DNA of 64,000 nucleotides from Pseudonocardia lacus. Its GTDB lineage: Bacteria > Actinomycetota > Actinomycetes > Mycobacteriales > Pseudonocardiaceae. Below the pieces are notes generated by a model that saw only the letters and a program-made list of their open reading frames with translations, searched no databases and was not told the DNA's origin. This document shows, one piece after another, positions 53,810 to 61,824 of the stretch (positions are counted from its first letter, which is position 1; the number at the start of each line of letters is the position of its first letter). A program made the position numbers and the translations under genes. Where the stretch lies: NCBI RefSeq assembly GCF_018531445.1, contig NZ_JAHDTH010000013.1, positions 1 through 64,000 of the forward strand. The letters run 5' to 3'.

Positions 53810-54988
53810 ATGACGACCACCGGGACCGGCACCACCCTCCCCCGCGCCCTGCGCCACCTCGTCGACCACACGGCCGCCACCCTCGACGCCACCAACCGGG
53901 AGATCACCCGCGCGGCCACCCGGTCGCTGGCCGAGGCCGGCACCCGGACGCCGCTCGACACCGCCAGCAGAGCGGTGAAGTGGTGGACGGTGCAGGCCGA
54001 TCGCCGCCGCCCCAACTGGCACACACCCAACGAGGTCGTGCTCAGCACGCCGTTCGCGCACCTGCGCGACATGACCGCGCCGCGCCACCGCGGCGACGAC
54101 GTCGTCCCGACCCTCGTGCTGCCGCCGCAGGCCGGGCACTCCAGCCACATCGTCGACCACTCCGCCGAGCAGACCCAGCTCGGCACGATCGCCGCCGCCG
54201 GCCTCACCCGGCTGCACGTGCTGCAGTGGCGCCCGGCCACCGCCGCCACCGCGCACGTCACGATCACCCATTACCTGGACGTGGTCGACCGCTCGATCCG
54301 GCTGCTGGGCGGACGGGCGAACCTGGTCGGCGACTGCCAGGGCGGCTGGCTGGCCGCCATCTACGCGGCGCTGCACCCCCACCGCGTGCACACCCTCACC
54401 CTGGCCGGCGCACCCATCGACTTCCACGCCGGCGAGTCCGTGATCGCCTCCAGCACCCGGGTCCTCACCAGCGCGTTCGGCCTGGCGCCCTACCGGGCCC
54501 TGGTGGCGGCGGGCGGCGGGGTCATGCCGGGGCGCGCGGTGCTGGCCAACTTCATCGCGATCCGGCCGCAGGCCGAACTGGCCCGCCAGTGGGACCTGCT
54601 GGCCCACCTCGACGACGACGCCCACGTCCGGCGCCACCGGGCGTTCGACGACTGGTTCACCCACACCCAGGACATCCCCGGCGCCTTCTACCTGTGGCTG
54701 GTCGAGCACCTGTTCCGGCGCAACGAGTTCGTCCGCGGCGACCTGGTCGTCGACGGGCGTCGCGCCGACCCGGCCGCGATCACCTGCCCGCTGTTCCTGC
54801 TGGCCGGCGAGACCGACCACATCACCCCGGCACCCCAGGTGTTCGCCCTCGCCGATGTGGTGGGGACGCCGTCGGAGCGGGTCACCATGCGCACTGCGGC
54901 GGGTGGGCACCTCGGGTTGTTCATGGGGCACGAGGCGCTGCGGGTGGATTGGCCGCCGCTGCTGGCGGCTGTGCGCGCGTTGTCCTGA
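53810..54988 (+). CDS. PhaC-like alpha/beta hydrolase with Cys nucleophile
   Basis: 392 residues. The nucleophile elbow is 'LVGDCQGGWLAAIYAAL' (GxCxGG, Cys176), with Asp in 'LAGETDHITPAPQ' and His in 'AAGGHLGLFMG': the Cys-Asp-His triad of polyhydroxyalkanoate synthases. It is shorter than class I PhaC and its N-terminal region differs, so it may be a PHA-synthase relative, an intracellular depolymerase or an acyltransferase. ATG 53810 with AGGAG 7 nt upstream. Follows the beta-oxidation operon after 99 bases and faces the true PhaC gene across repeat cluster C. Confidence 0.82.
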   Translation: MTTTGTGTTLPRALRHLVDHTAATLDATNREITRAATRSLAEAGTRTPLDTASRAVKWWTVQADRRRPNWHTPNEVVLSTPFAHLRDMTAPRHRGDDVVPTLVLPPQAGHSSHIVDHSAEQTQLGTIAAAGLTRLHVLQWRPATAATAHVTITHYLDVVDRSIRLLGGRANLVGDCQGGWLAAIYAALHPHRVHTLTLAGAPIDFHAGESVIASSTRVLTSAFGLAPYRALVAAGGGVMPGRAVLANFIAIRPQAELARQWDLLAHLDDDAHVRRHRAFDDWFTHTQDIPGAFYLWLVEHLFRRNEFVRGDLVVDGRRADPAAITCPLFLLAGETDHITPAPQVFALADVVGTPSERVTMRTAAGGHLGLFMGHEALRVDWPPLLAAVRALS

Positions 54989-55140
54989 CCCTCGGGTGGG
55001 CCTTCCTTTGAGGGGCCTCCGGCGGCTCCTCCGCGGAGGGCGACCTCTGATCGAGCAGGGGGGTCAGCCCCTGCCGTCACGGCATCCGGGGGGTGGAATG
55101 GCCGCTCCGCGGCCAGCTTCGCGGTCGCTCAGGGCGGGCG

Positions 55141-55390
55141 GGGCGTCCTCGCAGCGCGGGGTGGGCGTCGCAGCGCCCGGTGGGTGTCCTCGCAGCGCCG
55201 GGTGGGCGTCGCAGCGCCGGGTGCGCGGCGTCCTCGCAGCGCCAGGTGGGTGCCGTAGCGCCGGGTGCGCGGCGTCCTCGCAGCGCCAGGTGGGGGCCGT
55301 AGCGCCGGGTGCGCGGCGTCCTCGCAGCGCCAGGTGGGTGCCGTAGCGCTGGCTGAGTCGTCGCAGCCCGCCGGCGGGCTGCGAAGACAG
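55141..55390. repeat. 44-bp tandem repeat array plus palindrome (cluster C)
   Basis: Between the convergent PhaC-like genes (54989-55547, no gene seen). GTCCTCGCAGCGC recurs at 55145, 55186, 55230, 55274 and 55318, the last four spaced exactly 44 bp, with 'CAGGTGGGTGCCGTAGCGCCGG' filling the unit. It ends with a perfect copy of the 22-nt palindrome at 55362-55383 followed by 'AAGACAGCGCTGGGTCTGCGAG'. A small perfect palindrome CCTCCGCGGAGG (55028-55039) precedes it. Confidence 0.88.
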
Positions 55391-55459
55391 CGCTGGGTCT
55401 GCGAGGGCTCCGAATCACATGATCGACTCGACCTGGGAGGGCGACCACGCACACGTGCA

Positions 55460-55537
55460 GGCGTCTTCGCAGAGTCCCCCTGGTCTCCGCAGGGTCCACA
55501 GCACCTGCGAAGACCGCACCACCCCTGCGAAGACGCC
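55460..55537. repeat. 78-nt element with 13-bp perfect inverted ends
   Basis: GGCGTCTTCGCAG (55460-55472) and CTGCGAAGACGCC (55525-55537) bound a short segment that also contains further CTGCGAAGAC and CTCCGCAGGG motifs; TGCGAAGAC also flanks the palindrome at 55379. It could fold into a hairpin in either transcript and act as bidirectional terminator for the facing genes. Confidence 0.7.
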
Positions 55538-55547
55538 CCGCGCCCGC

Positions 55548-57197
55548 TCAGCCGCGAACGTACCGACCAGGCCCCTCCCCCAGCACCGGATACCGTCGGC
55601 TGCCCGTGGGCGGCGGCTCCCGCAGCGGCCCCGCCCCCGCCCTCGCCCACTCCACCCAGTCCTCCCACCACGTGCCCGGCCGCCGCTGCGCCCCCTCCCG
55701 CCAGTCCTGCGCGCTGGTCGCACCCCCGTCACCGACCATGTGCCACGCCTTCGGCCCGGGCGGGCTGACGATCCCGGCGATGTGCCCGCCGCTGACCAGC
55801 ACGAACCGGGCCGGGCCGGCGACCAGGCCCACCGACCTGTAGGCCGACTCCCACGGCACGATGTGGTCGTTGACCGCGCTCACCACGTACACCGGAGAGG
55901 TGATGGCGCCCAGGTCGACCGGGGCGCCGGCGAGCCGCAGGGTGCCCGCGGCGAGCGCGTTGCCGACGTAGAACTCGCGCAGGTAGAACGCGTGCATCGC
56001 GGCCGGCATGCGGGTGCTGTCGGCGTTCCAGGCCAGGATGTCGAACGCCGGCGGGTCCTGGCCCATCAGCCAACCGGACACCAGGTAGCCGAAGATCAGG
56101 TCGTTGGCCCGCAGCAGGTCGAACGTGGCCGCCATGGAGCTGGCGGGCAGCGTGCCCCGCTCCGCCATCCGGCGTTCGAGCTTGGCCACGGTCCGGGCGT
56201 CGGTGAACGTGGCCAGCGGACCCGGCTCGGTGTAGTCGAGCATCGTGTTGAGCAGGGTCAGCGAGCCCACCCGCCGGTCGCCCGCCCCGGCGAGGTGGGC
56301 GGCGGTGATGGCGGTCAGCGCGCCGCCCAGGCAGAGCCCCACGATGTCGACGGTGTCCGCGCCGGTGATCGCGGTGATGACGTCGACCGCCGTGCGCGGG
56401 CCGTGCACCAGGTAGTCGTCCATGGTGGTGGCGGCCATCCCCGGCGACGGGTTGCGGTAGCTGATCGCGAACACGGTGCGCCCGTGGCGCACCGCCCACT
56501 CGACGAAGCTGCGGCCCGGCGCCAGGTCCATCACGTAGTACTTGTTGATCCACGGTGGGCTGCACAGCAGCGGCACCGCGTGCACGCGCTCGGTCTGCGG
56601 CTCGTACTGCAGCAGCTCCATCAGCTCGTTGCGGAACACCACCTTCGCGGGGGTGGCGGCGAGGTCGCGGCCGAGCTCGAAGCCGCTCGTGTCCACCTGG
56701 CGGGGGCGTCCGCGGTTGTTCACCAGGTCGTCGACGAAGTTGCGGGCGCCCCGGACCAGGCTCGCGCCGCCCGTGTCGAAGGCCAGCCGGAGCGCGGCCG
56801 GGTTGAGTGGCAGCAGGTTGGTCGGCGCGGCGGCGTCGAGCAGCAGGTCGGTGGCCAGCGCCGCCTTGCGCGCCACGTCGGGCTCCAGCGCGGCCGCCCC
56901 GACGACGTCGCGGGCGAACCTCGACGCTGCCGCGTAGCCGAGCCTGGTCGCGTGGAACAGCGGGTTCGACGTCCAGGCGGGGTCGGCGAAGCGGCGGTCG
57001 GGCGCGACCGGGGGCTCGACGTCCCCGCCGAGCCAGCGCGTTGCGGCCACGACCGGGGCCCGGGCCAGGTCGCCGGCCAGCCGGACCGACGCCGACAGCG
57101 TGGGCGCGGGGTGCGCCAGGGTGGCCAGCAGCGCCCGGCGCAGCGCGTCGCCGAACCCGACCACGTCGAGGTCCGGGGGGTCGACCGGGAGCCGCAT
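55548..57197 (-). CDS. phaC: Polyhydroxyalkanoate synthase, class I
   Basis: Polymerises (R)-3-hydroxyacyl-CoA, about 549 residues. PhaC N-terminal domain to about 200, alpha/beta core with lipase-like box 'IVGLCLGGALTAI' (catalytic Cys289), Asp in 'VSAVNDHIVPWESA' and His in 'VSGGHIAGIVSPPG'; also the conserved 'PPWINKYYVMDLAPGRSFVEWAVRHG' and 'DDYLVHGPRTAVDVI'. ATG 57197; an AGGAGG lies about 13 nt before it, so the in-frame GTG 57206 remains possible. Substrate could come from the neighbouring enoyl-CoA hydratase unit (inference). Confidence 0.94.
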   Translation of the reverse strand: MRLPVDPPDLDVVGFGDALRRALLATLAHPAPTLSASVRLAGDLARAPVVAATRWLGGDVEPPVAPDRRFADPAWTSNPLFHATRLGYAAASRFARDVVGAAALEPDVARKAALATDLLLDAAAPTNLLPLNPAALRLAFDTGGASLVRGARNFVDDLVNNRGRPRQVDTSGFELGRDLAATPAKVVFRNELMELLQYEPQTERVHAVPLLCSPPWINKYYVMDLAPGRSFVEWAVRHGRTVFAISYRNPSPGMAATTMDDYLVHGPRTAVDVITAITGADTVDIVGLCLGGALTAITAAHLAGAGDRRVGSLTLLNTMLDYTEPGPLATFTDARTVAKLERRMAERGTLPASSMAATFDLLRANDLIFGYLVSGWLMGQDPPAFDILAWNADSTRMPAAMHAFYLREFYVGNALAAGTLRLAGAPVDLGAITSPVYVVSAVNDHIVPWESAYRSVGLVAGPARFVLVSGGHIAGIVSPPGPKAWHMVGDGGATSAQDWREGAQRRPGTWWEDWVEWARAGAGPLREPPPTGSRRYPVLGEGPGRYVRG

Positions 57198-57373
57198 CCG
57201 CGCCACCACCCCTCCTCGGCGTCGAGCCGGCGGTGCCGTGCTGACGGTAACCCGACCACCCGGCGAACGCGCACGGCACGGCGACCGGCCGTACGCACAA
57301 CTGCGTATGGCCCGCGTGCCCCCGGTGCAGGACCGTGTCCGTGTCACCGCACGGAGAGGTCAGGAGTACCGGG

Positions 57374-57607
57374 ATGGGCCGATACGGACCACACCTGAAG
57401 GCCATCGTCGCCGCGCTGGTCAGCGGCCTCATCGCCTTCCTGTCGTCGCTGCTCACCGCGCTGCAGGGCGAGCACACGGGCTTCGACACCGTCACCGCGG
57501 GCCAGTGGGTCACCGCCGTGCTGGCGTTCCTGGTCGGGCTCGGGGTCAGCGGCGGGGCGACCCACCGCGTGGGCAACCGGACGCCGGCGGTCGACGCGAA
57601 GGTCTGA
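57374..57607 (+). CDS. Small membrane protein, two helices
   Basis: 77 residues, hypothetical. After 'MGRYGPHLK', a first hydrophobic segment (about 10-28), a short polar loop ('ALQGEHTGFDTVTAGQ') and a second segment (about 45-62), then a polar tail. The pattern recalls holin-like proteins but no lysin or phage gene is near. ATG 57374 with AGGAG 7 nt upstream decides the start. A CCCCGGAAGGGG hairpin follows the stop. Confidence 0.65.
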   Translation: MGRYGPHLKAIVAALVSGLIAFLSSLLTALQGEHTGFDTVTAGQWVTAVLAFLVGLGVSGGATHRVGNRTPAVDAKV

Positions 57608-57719
57608 CCCCGGAAGGGGCCGCGGAAAAAATCTCCGGTCCGCTGCAAAACCCGGGTCGGTCGCTCGTGGAGTCGGTGAACGCCCCCGACGACCGGGGGC
57701 CGAGACCGGGAGACCCACC

Positions 57720-58427
57720 ATGAGCGGCACCCAGCCCACCATCCCCACCCGCGCCGGAACCGTCTCGACGCCCGAGGAGCTCACCGCCGACCGCGTCACC
57801 AAGTCGCTGCTGGGCTACGGCGTCATCGCCGGCCCGGTCTACGTGGTCACCTCGCTCGCCCAGGCGCTGCTGCGCGACGGCTTCGACCTGGGCCGCCACG
57901 CCTGGAGCCAGCTCGCGCTGGGCGGGCCCGGCTGGGTCCAGGTCACCAACTTCGTGGTCAGCGGCCTGATGACGATCGCGGCCGCGGTCGGGCTGCACCG
58001 CGCGCTGCGCACCGGCCCGGCCGCGACGTGGTCACCGCGGCTGCTCGCGGTATTCGGGCTGAGCCTGATCGCCGCCGGCGCCTTCCCGGTGGACCCGGCC
58101 GGCGGCTTCCCGGTCGGCGCGCCGCAGGCCACCGCGATCAGCGCCACCGCGGCGGTCCACATGCTGGCCGGGGCCATCGGCTTCCCCTGCCTGGCCGCCG
58201 CCCTGCTCCTGCTGGCCCGGCGGCTGTCCGGCGAGGGTTTCCCCCGGCTGGCCCTGGCCTGCCGCCTGGTCGGCCCGCTGTTCCTGGTCGCGTTCCTCGC
58301 CATGGCCTCCGGCGCGCTCGGCGCCGCCGGCATTCCGGTGTTCGTGGTCGCGGTGATCGCCGTGTTCGCGCTGCTGAGCGTGGTGTTCGTGCACCGCTAC
58401 CGGCAGATGCCCAACACCGACGGCTGA
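57720..58427 (+). CDS. DUF998 membrane protein
   Basis: 235 residues with six hydrophobic segments after a 35-residue polar N-terminus. 'YGVIAGPVYVVTSLAQALLRDGFDLGRHAWSQLALGGPGWVQVTNFVVSGLMTIAAAVGLHRAL' and 'AAGAFPVDPAGGFP' are the DUF998 signature. Function unknown. ATG 57720. Precedes the YCII/sigma pair on the same strand and may belong to its regulon, a common context for DUF998. Confidence 0.82.
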   Translation: MSGTQPTIPTRAGTVSTPEELTADRVTKSLLGYGVIAGPVYVVTSLAQALLRDGFDLGRHAWSQLALGGPGWVQVTNFVVSGLMTIAAAVGLHRALRTGPAATWSPRLLAVFGLSLIAAGAFPVDPAGGFPVGAPQATAISATAAVHMLAGAIGFPCLAAALLLLARRLSGEGFPRLALACRLVGPLFLVAFLAMASGALGAAGIPVFVVAVIAVFALLSVVFVHRYRQMPNTDG

Positions 58428-58468
58428 CCCCTCTCCCACCCGCAACGCACCCCCGGAAGGATCGTCCG

Positions 58469-58855
58469 ATGCGCTACCTCGTCGTCCTCGAAGCCACCCA
58501 GCCCCCGACTCCCCCGCCCGCCGAGCTGATGGCCGGCATCATGGCGCTGGGCGAGGAGGCCACCCGGGCCGGCGCCCTGCTCGACAACGCCGGTCTCGCC
58601 CCCAGCGCGGCAGGCGCCCGGCTCACGGTCACCGGCGACGCCGGCCTGCGGGTCACCGACGGGCCGTTCGCCGAGTCCAAGGAGATGATCAGCTACGCGC
58701 TCTACGAGACCACCACCAAGGCCGAGGCGGTCGAGTGGACCAGCCGCTTCATGCGGCTGCACGCCGAGCTGTGGCCCGGCTGGGAGGGCGAGGCCCGGGT
58801 GCTGAAGGTGTTCGGCCCCGAGGACTTCGGCCCGGACGGCACTCCCCAGGGCTGA
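58469..58855 (+). CDS. YCII-related (DGPF-domain) protein
   Basis: 128 residues. 'MRYLVVLEA', 'LTVTGDAGLRVTDGPFAESKEMISYALYETTTKAEAVEWTSRFMRL' contain the DGPF motif that names the family; possible enzyme with a dimeric ferredoxin-like fold. ATG 58469 with GGAAGG 7 nt upstream. Its gene sits 69 bases before an ECF42-type sigma factor, an association conserved in many actinomycetes. Confidence 0.9.
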   Translation: MRYLVVLEATQPPTPPPAELMAGIMALGEEATRAGALLDNAGLAPSAAGARLTVTGDAGLRVTDGPFAESKEMISYALYETTTKAEAVEWTSRFMRLHAELWPGWEGEARVLKVFGPEDFGPDGTPQG

Positions 58856-58924
58856 CGCAGGGCCGACGCTGCCGCGCCCCCGGTCCCCCGGGGCGCGGCA
58901 CCCGCGCGTCGGCATGATGGGCGC

Positions 58925-60226
58925 ATGACTGGGTCGACGCCGACGGGGTCCGGACCGGCGGGCATCGCCGCCGTCGAGGCGGTGTGGCGGATCGAGTCGG
59001 CCCGCCTCGTCGCCGGCCTGGCCCGGTTCACCGGCGACGTCGGCACCGCCGAGGAGCTCGCGCAGGACGCGCTGGTCACGGCCCTGGAGCAGTGGCCGAG
59101 CAGCGGCATCCCGGCGAACCCAGCGGGGTGGCTGATGACCACCGCGAAGAACCGGGCCGTCGACGGGTTCCGCCGCGACGCCGTGCACCGCCGCGCCGTC
59201 GAGAAGATCGGCCGCGACACCCCCACCGTCGTCGACGAGGCCGACGCGGTCGACGACGCCCTCGACGACCCGGTCGGCGACGACGTGCTGCGGCTGCTGT
59301 TCACCGCCTGCCACCCGGCGCTGAACCGCGAGTACCGGGTGGCGCTGACGCTGCGCTGCCTGACCGGGCTGCGCACCGACGAGATCGCCCGGGCCTTCCT
59401 GGTCCCGGAGCCGGTGGCCGGGCAGCGGATCTCGCGGGCCAAGAAGACGCTGCGCGATCGGGGCGTCCGGTTCGAGATGCCCGGGCCGGCCGAGGTCGGC
59501 GAGCGGCTCGCCGGCGTCCTGGAAGTGATCTACCTGGTGTTCAACGAGGGCTACAGCGCCACCGCGGGCGACGACTGGATGCGCCCGGCGCTGGCCACCG
59601 AGGCCCTGCGGCTGGCCCGGCTGACCGCGGCGCTGGCCGCAAGGGCGCTGCCCACCGAGCCCGAGCCGCACGGGCTGGCCGCGCTGCTCGAACTGACCCA
59701 GTCGCGCGCCCCCGCCCGCCGCGACCGCGACGGCCGCCCGGTGCTGCTGCAGCACCAGGACCGCCGCCGGTGGGACCGGCTGCTGGTCCGGCGCGGGCTG
59801 GCCGCGCTGGCCCGCGCCCACGACGCGGGCGGCCCGGTCGGCCCGTACACGCTGCAGGCGGCCATCGCCGCTTGCCACGCCACGGCGCCGACCGCCGGGC
59901 AGACCGACTGGTCGCGGATCGCCGGCCTCTACGACGTCCTCGGCGCCGCGTGGCCGACCCCGGTCGTGGCGCTCAACCGGGCCATGGCCCACGGGCACGC
60001 GTTCGGCCCCGACGCCGGGCTCGCACTGCTCGACGCGGTCGACACCGCGGCGCTGGCGACCTACCCGCAGCTGCCGGGCGTGCGCGGCGAACTCCTGGCG
60101 ATGGCCGGGCGCCACCGCGAGGCCGCCGAGCGGTTCGCCGAGGCGGCCGCGCTCACCCGCAACGAGGCGGAGCGGGCGCTGTTCGAGGAGCGCGCCGAGC
60201 AGGCCCGCTCCCGGGTCGGCGGCTGA
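58925..60226 (+). CDS. ECF RNA polymerase sigma factor, group ECF42
   Basis: 433 residues. Sigma-2 region about 25-95 ('TAEELAQDALVTALEQWP', 'PAGWLMTTAKNRAVDGFRRDA'), sigma-4 about 115-180 ('ALTLRCLTGLRTDEIARAFLVPEPVAGQRISRAKKTLRD'), and a long C-terminal extension with the DWMRP motif at 217-221 and TPR-like helices ('LNRAMAHGHAFGPDAGLALLDAV', 'ELLAMAGRHREAAERFAEAA') that are typical of ECF42. No anti-sigma factor is nearby, as expected for this group, in which the extension and a YCII/DGPF partner are thought to regulate activity. ATG 58925. Confidence 0.93.
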   Translation: MTGSTPTGSGPAGIAAVEAVWRIESARLVAGLARFTGDVGTAEELAQDALVTALEQWPSSGIPANPAGWLMTTAKNRAVDGFRRDAVHRRAVEKIGRDTPTVVDEADAVDDALDDPVGDDVLRLLFTACHPALNREYRVALTLRCLTGLRTDEIARAFLVPEPVAGQRISRAKKTLRDRGVRFEMPGPAEVGERLAGVLEVIYLVFNEGYSATAGDDWMRPALATEALRLARLTAALAARALPTEPEPHGLAALLELTQSRAPARRDRDGRPVLLQHQDRRRWDRLLVRRGLAALARAHDAGGPVGPYTLQAAIAACHATAPTAGQTDWSRIAGLYDVLGAAWPTPVVALNRAMAHGHAFGPDAGLALLDAVDTAALATYPQLPGVRGELLAMAGRHREAAERFAEAAALTRNEAERALFEERAEQARSRVGG

Positions 60227-60235
60227 GGCACGGCG

Positions 60236-60871
60236 ATGGTCGCGGACGAGCCGCGGGCCGCGGTGGCGGGGCTGCTGCTCGCCGCGACGTCCGGCGCGGC
60301 CGACCTCGTCTGCCTGCTCACGCTCGGCGGTGCCTTCGCCGGCGTCATCACCGGGAACATGGTGGTCATCGGCGCGGGCCTGGCCACCGGCGACGTCGCC
60401 CGGCTGCTCGCGGTGGGGGTGGCCGTCGCCGGGTTCGCCCTGGGAGCGGCGGCCTGGTCCGCGCTGTGGCGCCGGGCGCCCGACGCGCTGGTCGGGCCGC
60501 TGCTGGCCGAGCTGGCGGTGCTGGTGGCCGCGGTCGTCACGTTGGCGCTCACCGGCGGCCGGCCCCCGGAGGTGGTGCTGGGCCTGGCCGCCGTCGCGCT
60601 CGGCGGGCAGAGCGTGGTCGGGTTGCGGCTGGGGAAGTCCACGACCTACCTGACCGGCGCGCTGACCACCGCCCTGCACGCGCTGACGACCCGCCCGATC
60701 GCCGAGGCCCGGGGGCCCGCCCTGCACGCGGCCGGCCAGCTGACCGCGCTCGTCGCCGGGGCGGTCGGGGCCGCGCTGCTCACCGGCGTCGGGACGTGGG
60801 CGGCGCTGCTGCTGGCGCCGGTGCTGGTGGGCGTCGCGGCGGTCGTCGTCGCCGCGGCCCGGCGCCGGTGA
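60236..60871 (+). CDS. DUF1275 (YoaK-like) membrane protein
   Basis: 211 residues, about six hydrophobic segments. 'AGLLLAATSGAADLVCLLTLGGAFAGVITGNMVVIGAGL' and 'VVGLRLGKSTTYLTGALTTALHAL' are the DUF1275 hallmarks (FMTGN and TGT-like motifs). Function unknown; sometimes called YoaK. ATG 60236, 9 bases after the sigma factor stop, so probably co-transcribed. Confidence 0.88.
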   Translation: MVADEPRAAVAGLLLAATSGAADLVCLLTLGGAFAGVITGNMVVIGAGLATGDVARLLAVGVAVAGFALGAAAWSALWRRAPDALVGPLLAELAVLVAAVVTLALTGGRPPEVVLGLAAVALGGQSVVGLRLGKSTTYLTGALTTALHALTTRPIAEARGPALHAAGQLTALVAGAVGAALLTGVGTWAALLLAPVLVGVAAVVVAAARRR

Positions 60872-60948
60872 CCGGAACCCGCCCGTTCGGAGCACATCAC
60901 ACGAGGGAGCCGGCGTCGGTGTGCGACATTGCCGGTGGAGGGGATGCC

Positions 60949-61812
60949 ATGAGCGCGACGATCGGGAAGCGGGTGCTGCGCGCGGCCGCGCTGTGCGCCC
61001 TCGTGCTGGTGCTCGGCACCGGGTGCGCGGCAGGGCCCGACCCGCCCGCACCCGCCGCGGCACCGACGACCGTGCCGACGACCCTGCCGACCACCCTGCC
61101 GACCACCGCCCCGGCGACGTCGACGGCGGCGGCGCCCGCGCCCACCACCACCCCGGTCCCGGCCACGTCGACCAGCGGGTCGGCCACCTCCCAGGCGCCG
61201 GCCCCGGCCGCGCCCGCGGCGCTGCGGCGCGGCGACTCCGGGCCCGAGGTGCTCGCCCTGCAGGAGCGGCTGAGCGGGCTCGGGTACTGGCTGGGCACGC
61301 CCGACGGCTCGTTCGGCTCGCTCACCCAGCAGGCCGTCTACGCCCTGCAGGGCGCCGCAGGCCTGGAGCGCGACGGCTCCGTCGGTCCGGCCACCCGCGC
61401 CGCCCTCGACGCCGGCACCCGGCCGACGGCCCGCAGCGCGAGCGGCGCGGTCACCGAGATCGACCGCGACGCCGGGCTGATCAGCTTCGTCCGCGACGGC
61501 CAGGTGCAGCTGGTCCTGCACACCTCGACCGGCACCTTCGAGACCTACCGCCACGAGGGCAGGCGCCTGCTCGCCGACACGCCGGAGGGCCGGTTCGGCG
61601 TCACCTGGGCGCACGACGGCTGGCGCGACGGCGCGCTTGGACGCCTCTACCGACCCCGCTACTTCCACCCCGACGGCATCGCCGTACACGGCTACCCGAG
61701 CGTGCCCGCCTACCCGGCCTCGCACGGCTGCGCCCGGGTCAGCGGCCAGGCCATGGACATGATCTGGGCCCGCGACCTCATGCCCCGACGCAGCGAGGTG
61801 TGGGTCTACTGA
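60949..61812 (+). CDS. L,D-transpeptidase lipoprotein with peptidoglycan-binding domain
   Basis: 287 residues. Signal peptide with lipobox LGTGC (Cys26), a Pro/Thr/Ala linker (about 30-85), a PG_binding_1 domain ('LRRGDSGPEVLALQERLSGLGYWLGTPDGSFGSLTQQAVYALQ') and a YkuD catalytic domain ending in 'HGYPSVPAYPASHGCARVSG' with catalytic His and Cys (SHGCxR). Acts outside the membrane on peptide cross-links or on lipoprotein anchoring. ATG 60949 with GGAGGGG 5 nt upstream; it also places the lipobox correctly. Confidence 0.93.
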   Translation: MSATIGKRVLRAAALCALVLVLGTGCAAGPDPPAPAAAPTTVPTTLPTTLPTTAPATSTAAAPAPTTTPVPATSTSGSATSQAPAPAAPAALRRGDSGPEVLALQERLSGLGYWLGTPDGSFGSLTQQAVYALQGAAGLERDGSVGPATRAALDAGTRPTARSASGAVTEIDRDAGLISFVRDGQVQLVLHTSTGTFETYRHEGRRLLADTPEGRFGVTWAHDGWRDGALGRLYRPRYFHPDGIAVHGYPSVPAYPASHGCARVSGQAMDMIWARDLMPRRSEVWVY

Positions 61813-61824
61813 CCGCGTGGCCGG

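Noticed and set aside
55141-55345. CRISPR-like 44-bp periodic array in cluster C
   Set aside because: The whole 44-bp unit is conserved, including the would-be spacer, so it is a plain tandem repeat.
57374-57607. Phage holin
   Set aside because: Two-helix layout is similar, but there is no endolysin, integrase or structural phage gene in the window.
58397-61063. 888-codon minus-strand open frame over the YCII, sigma factor and DUF1275 genes
   Set aside because: No recognisable domain and composition typical of antisense shadows; the genes on the plus strand are well supported.
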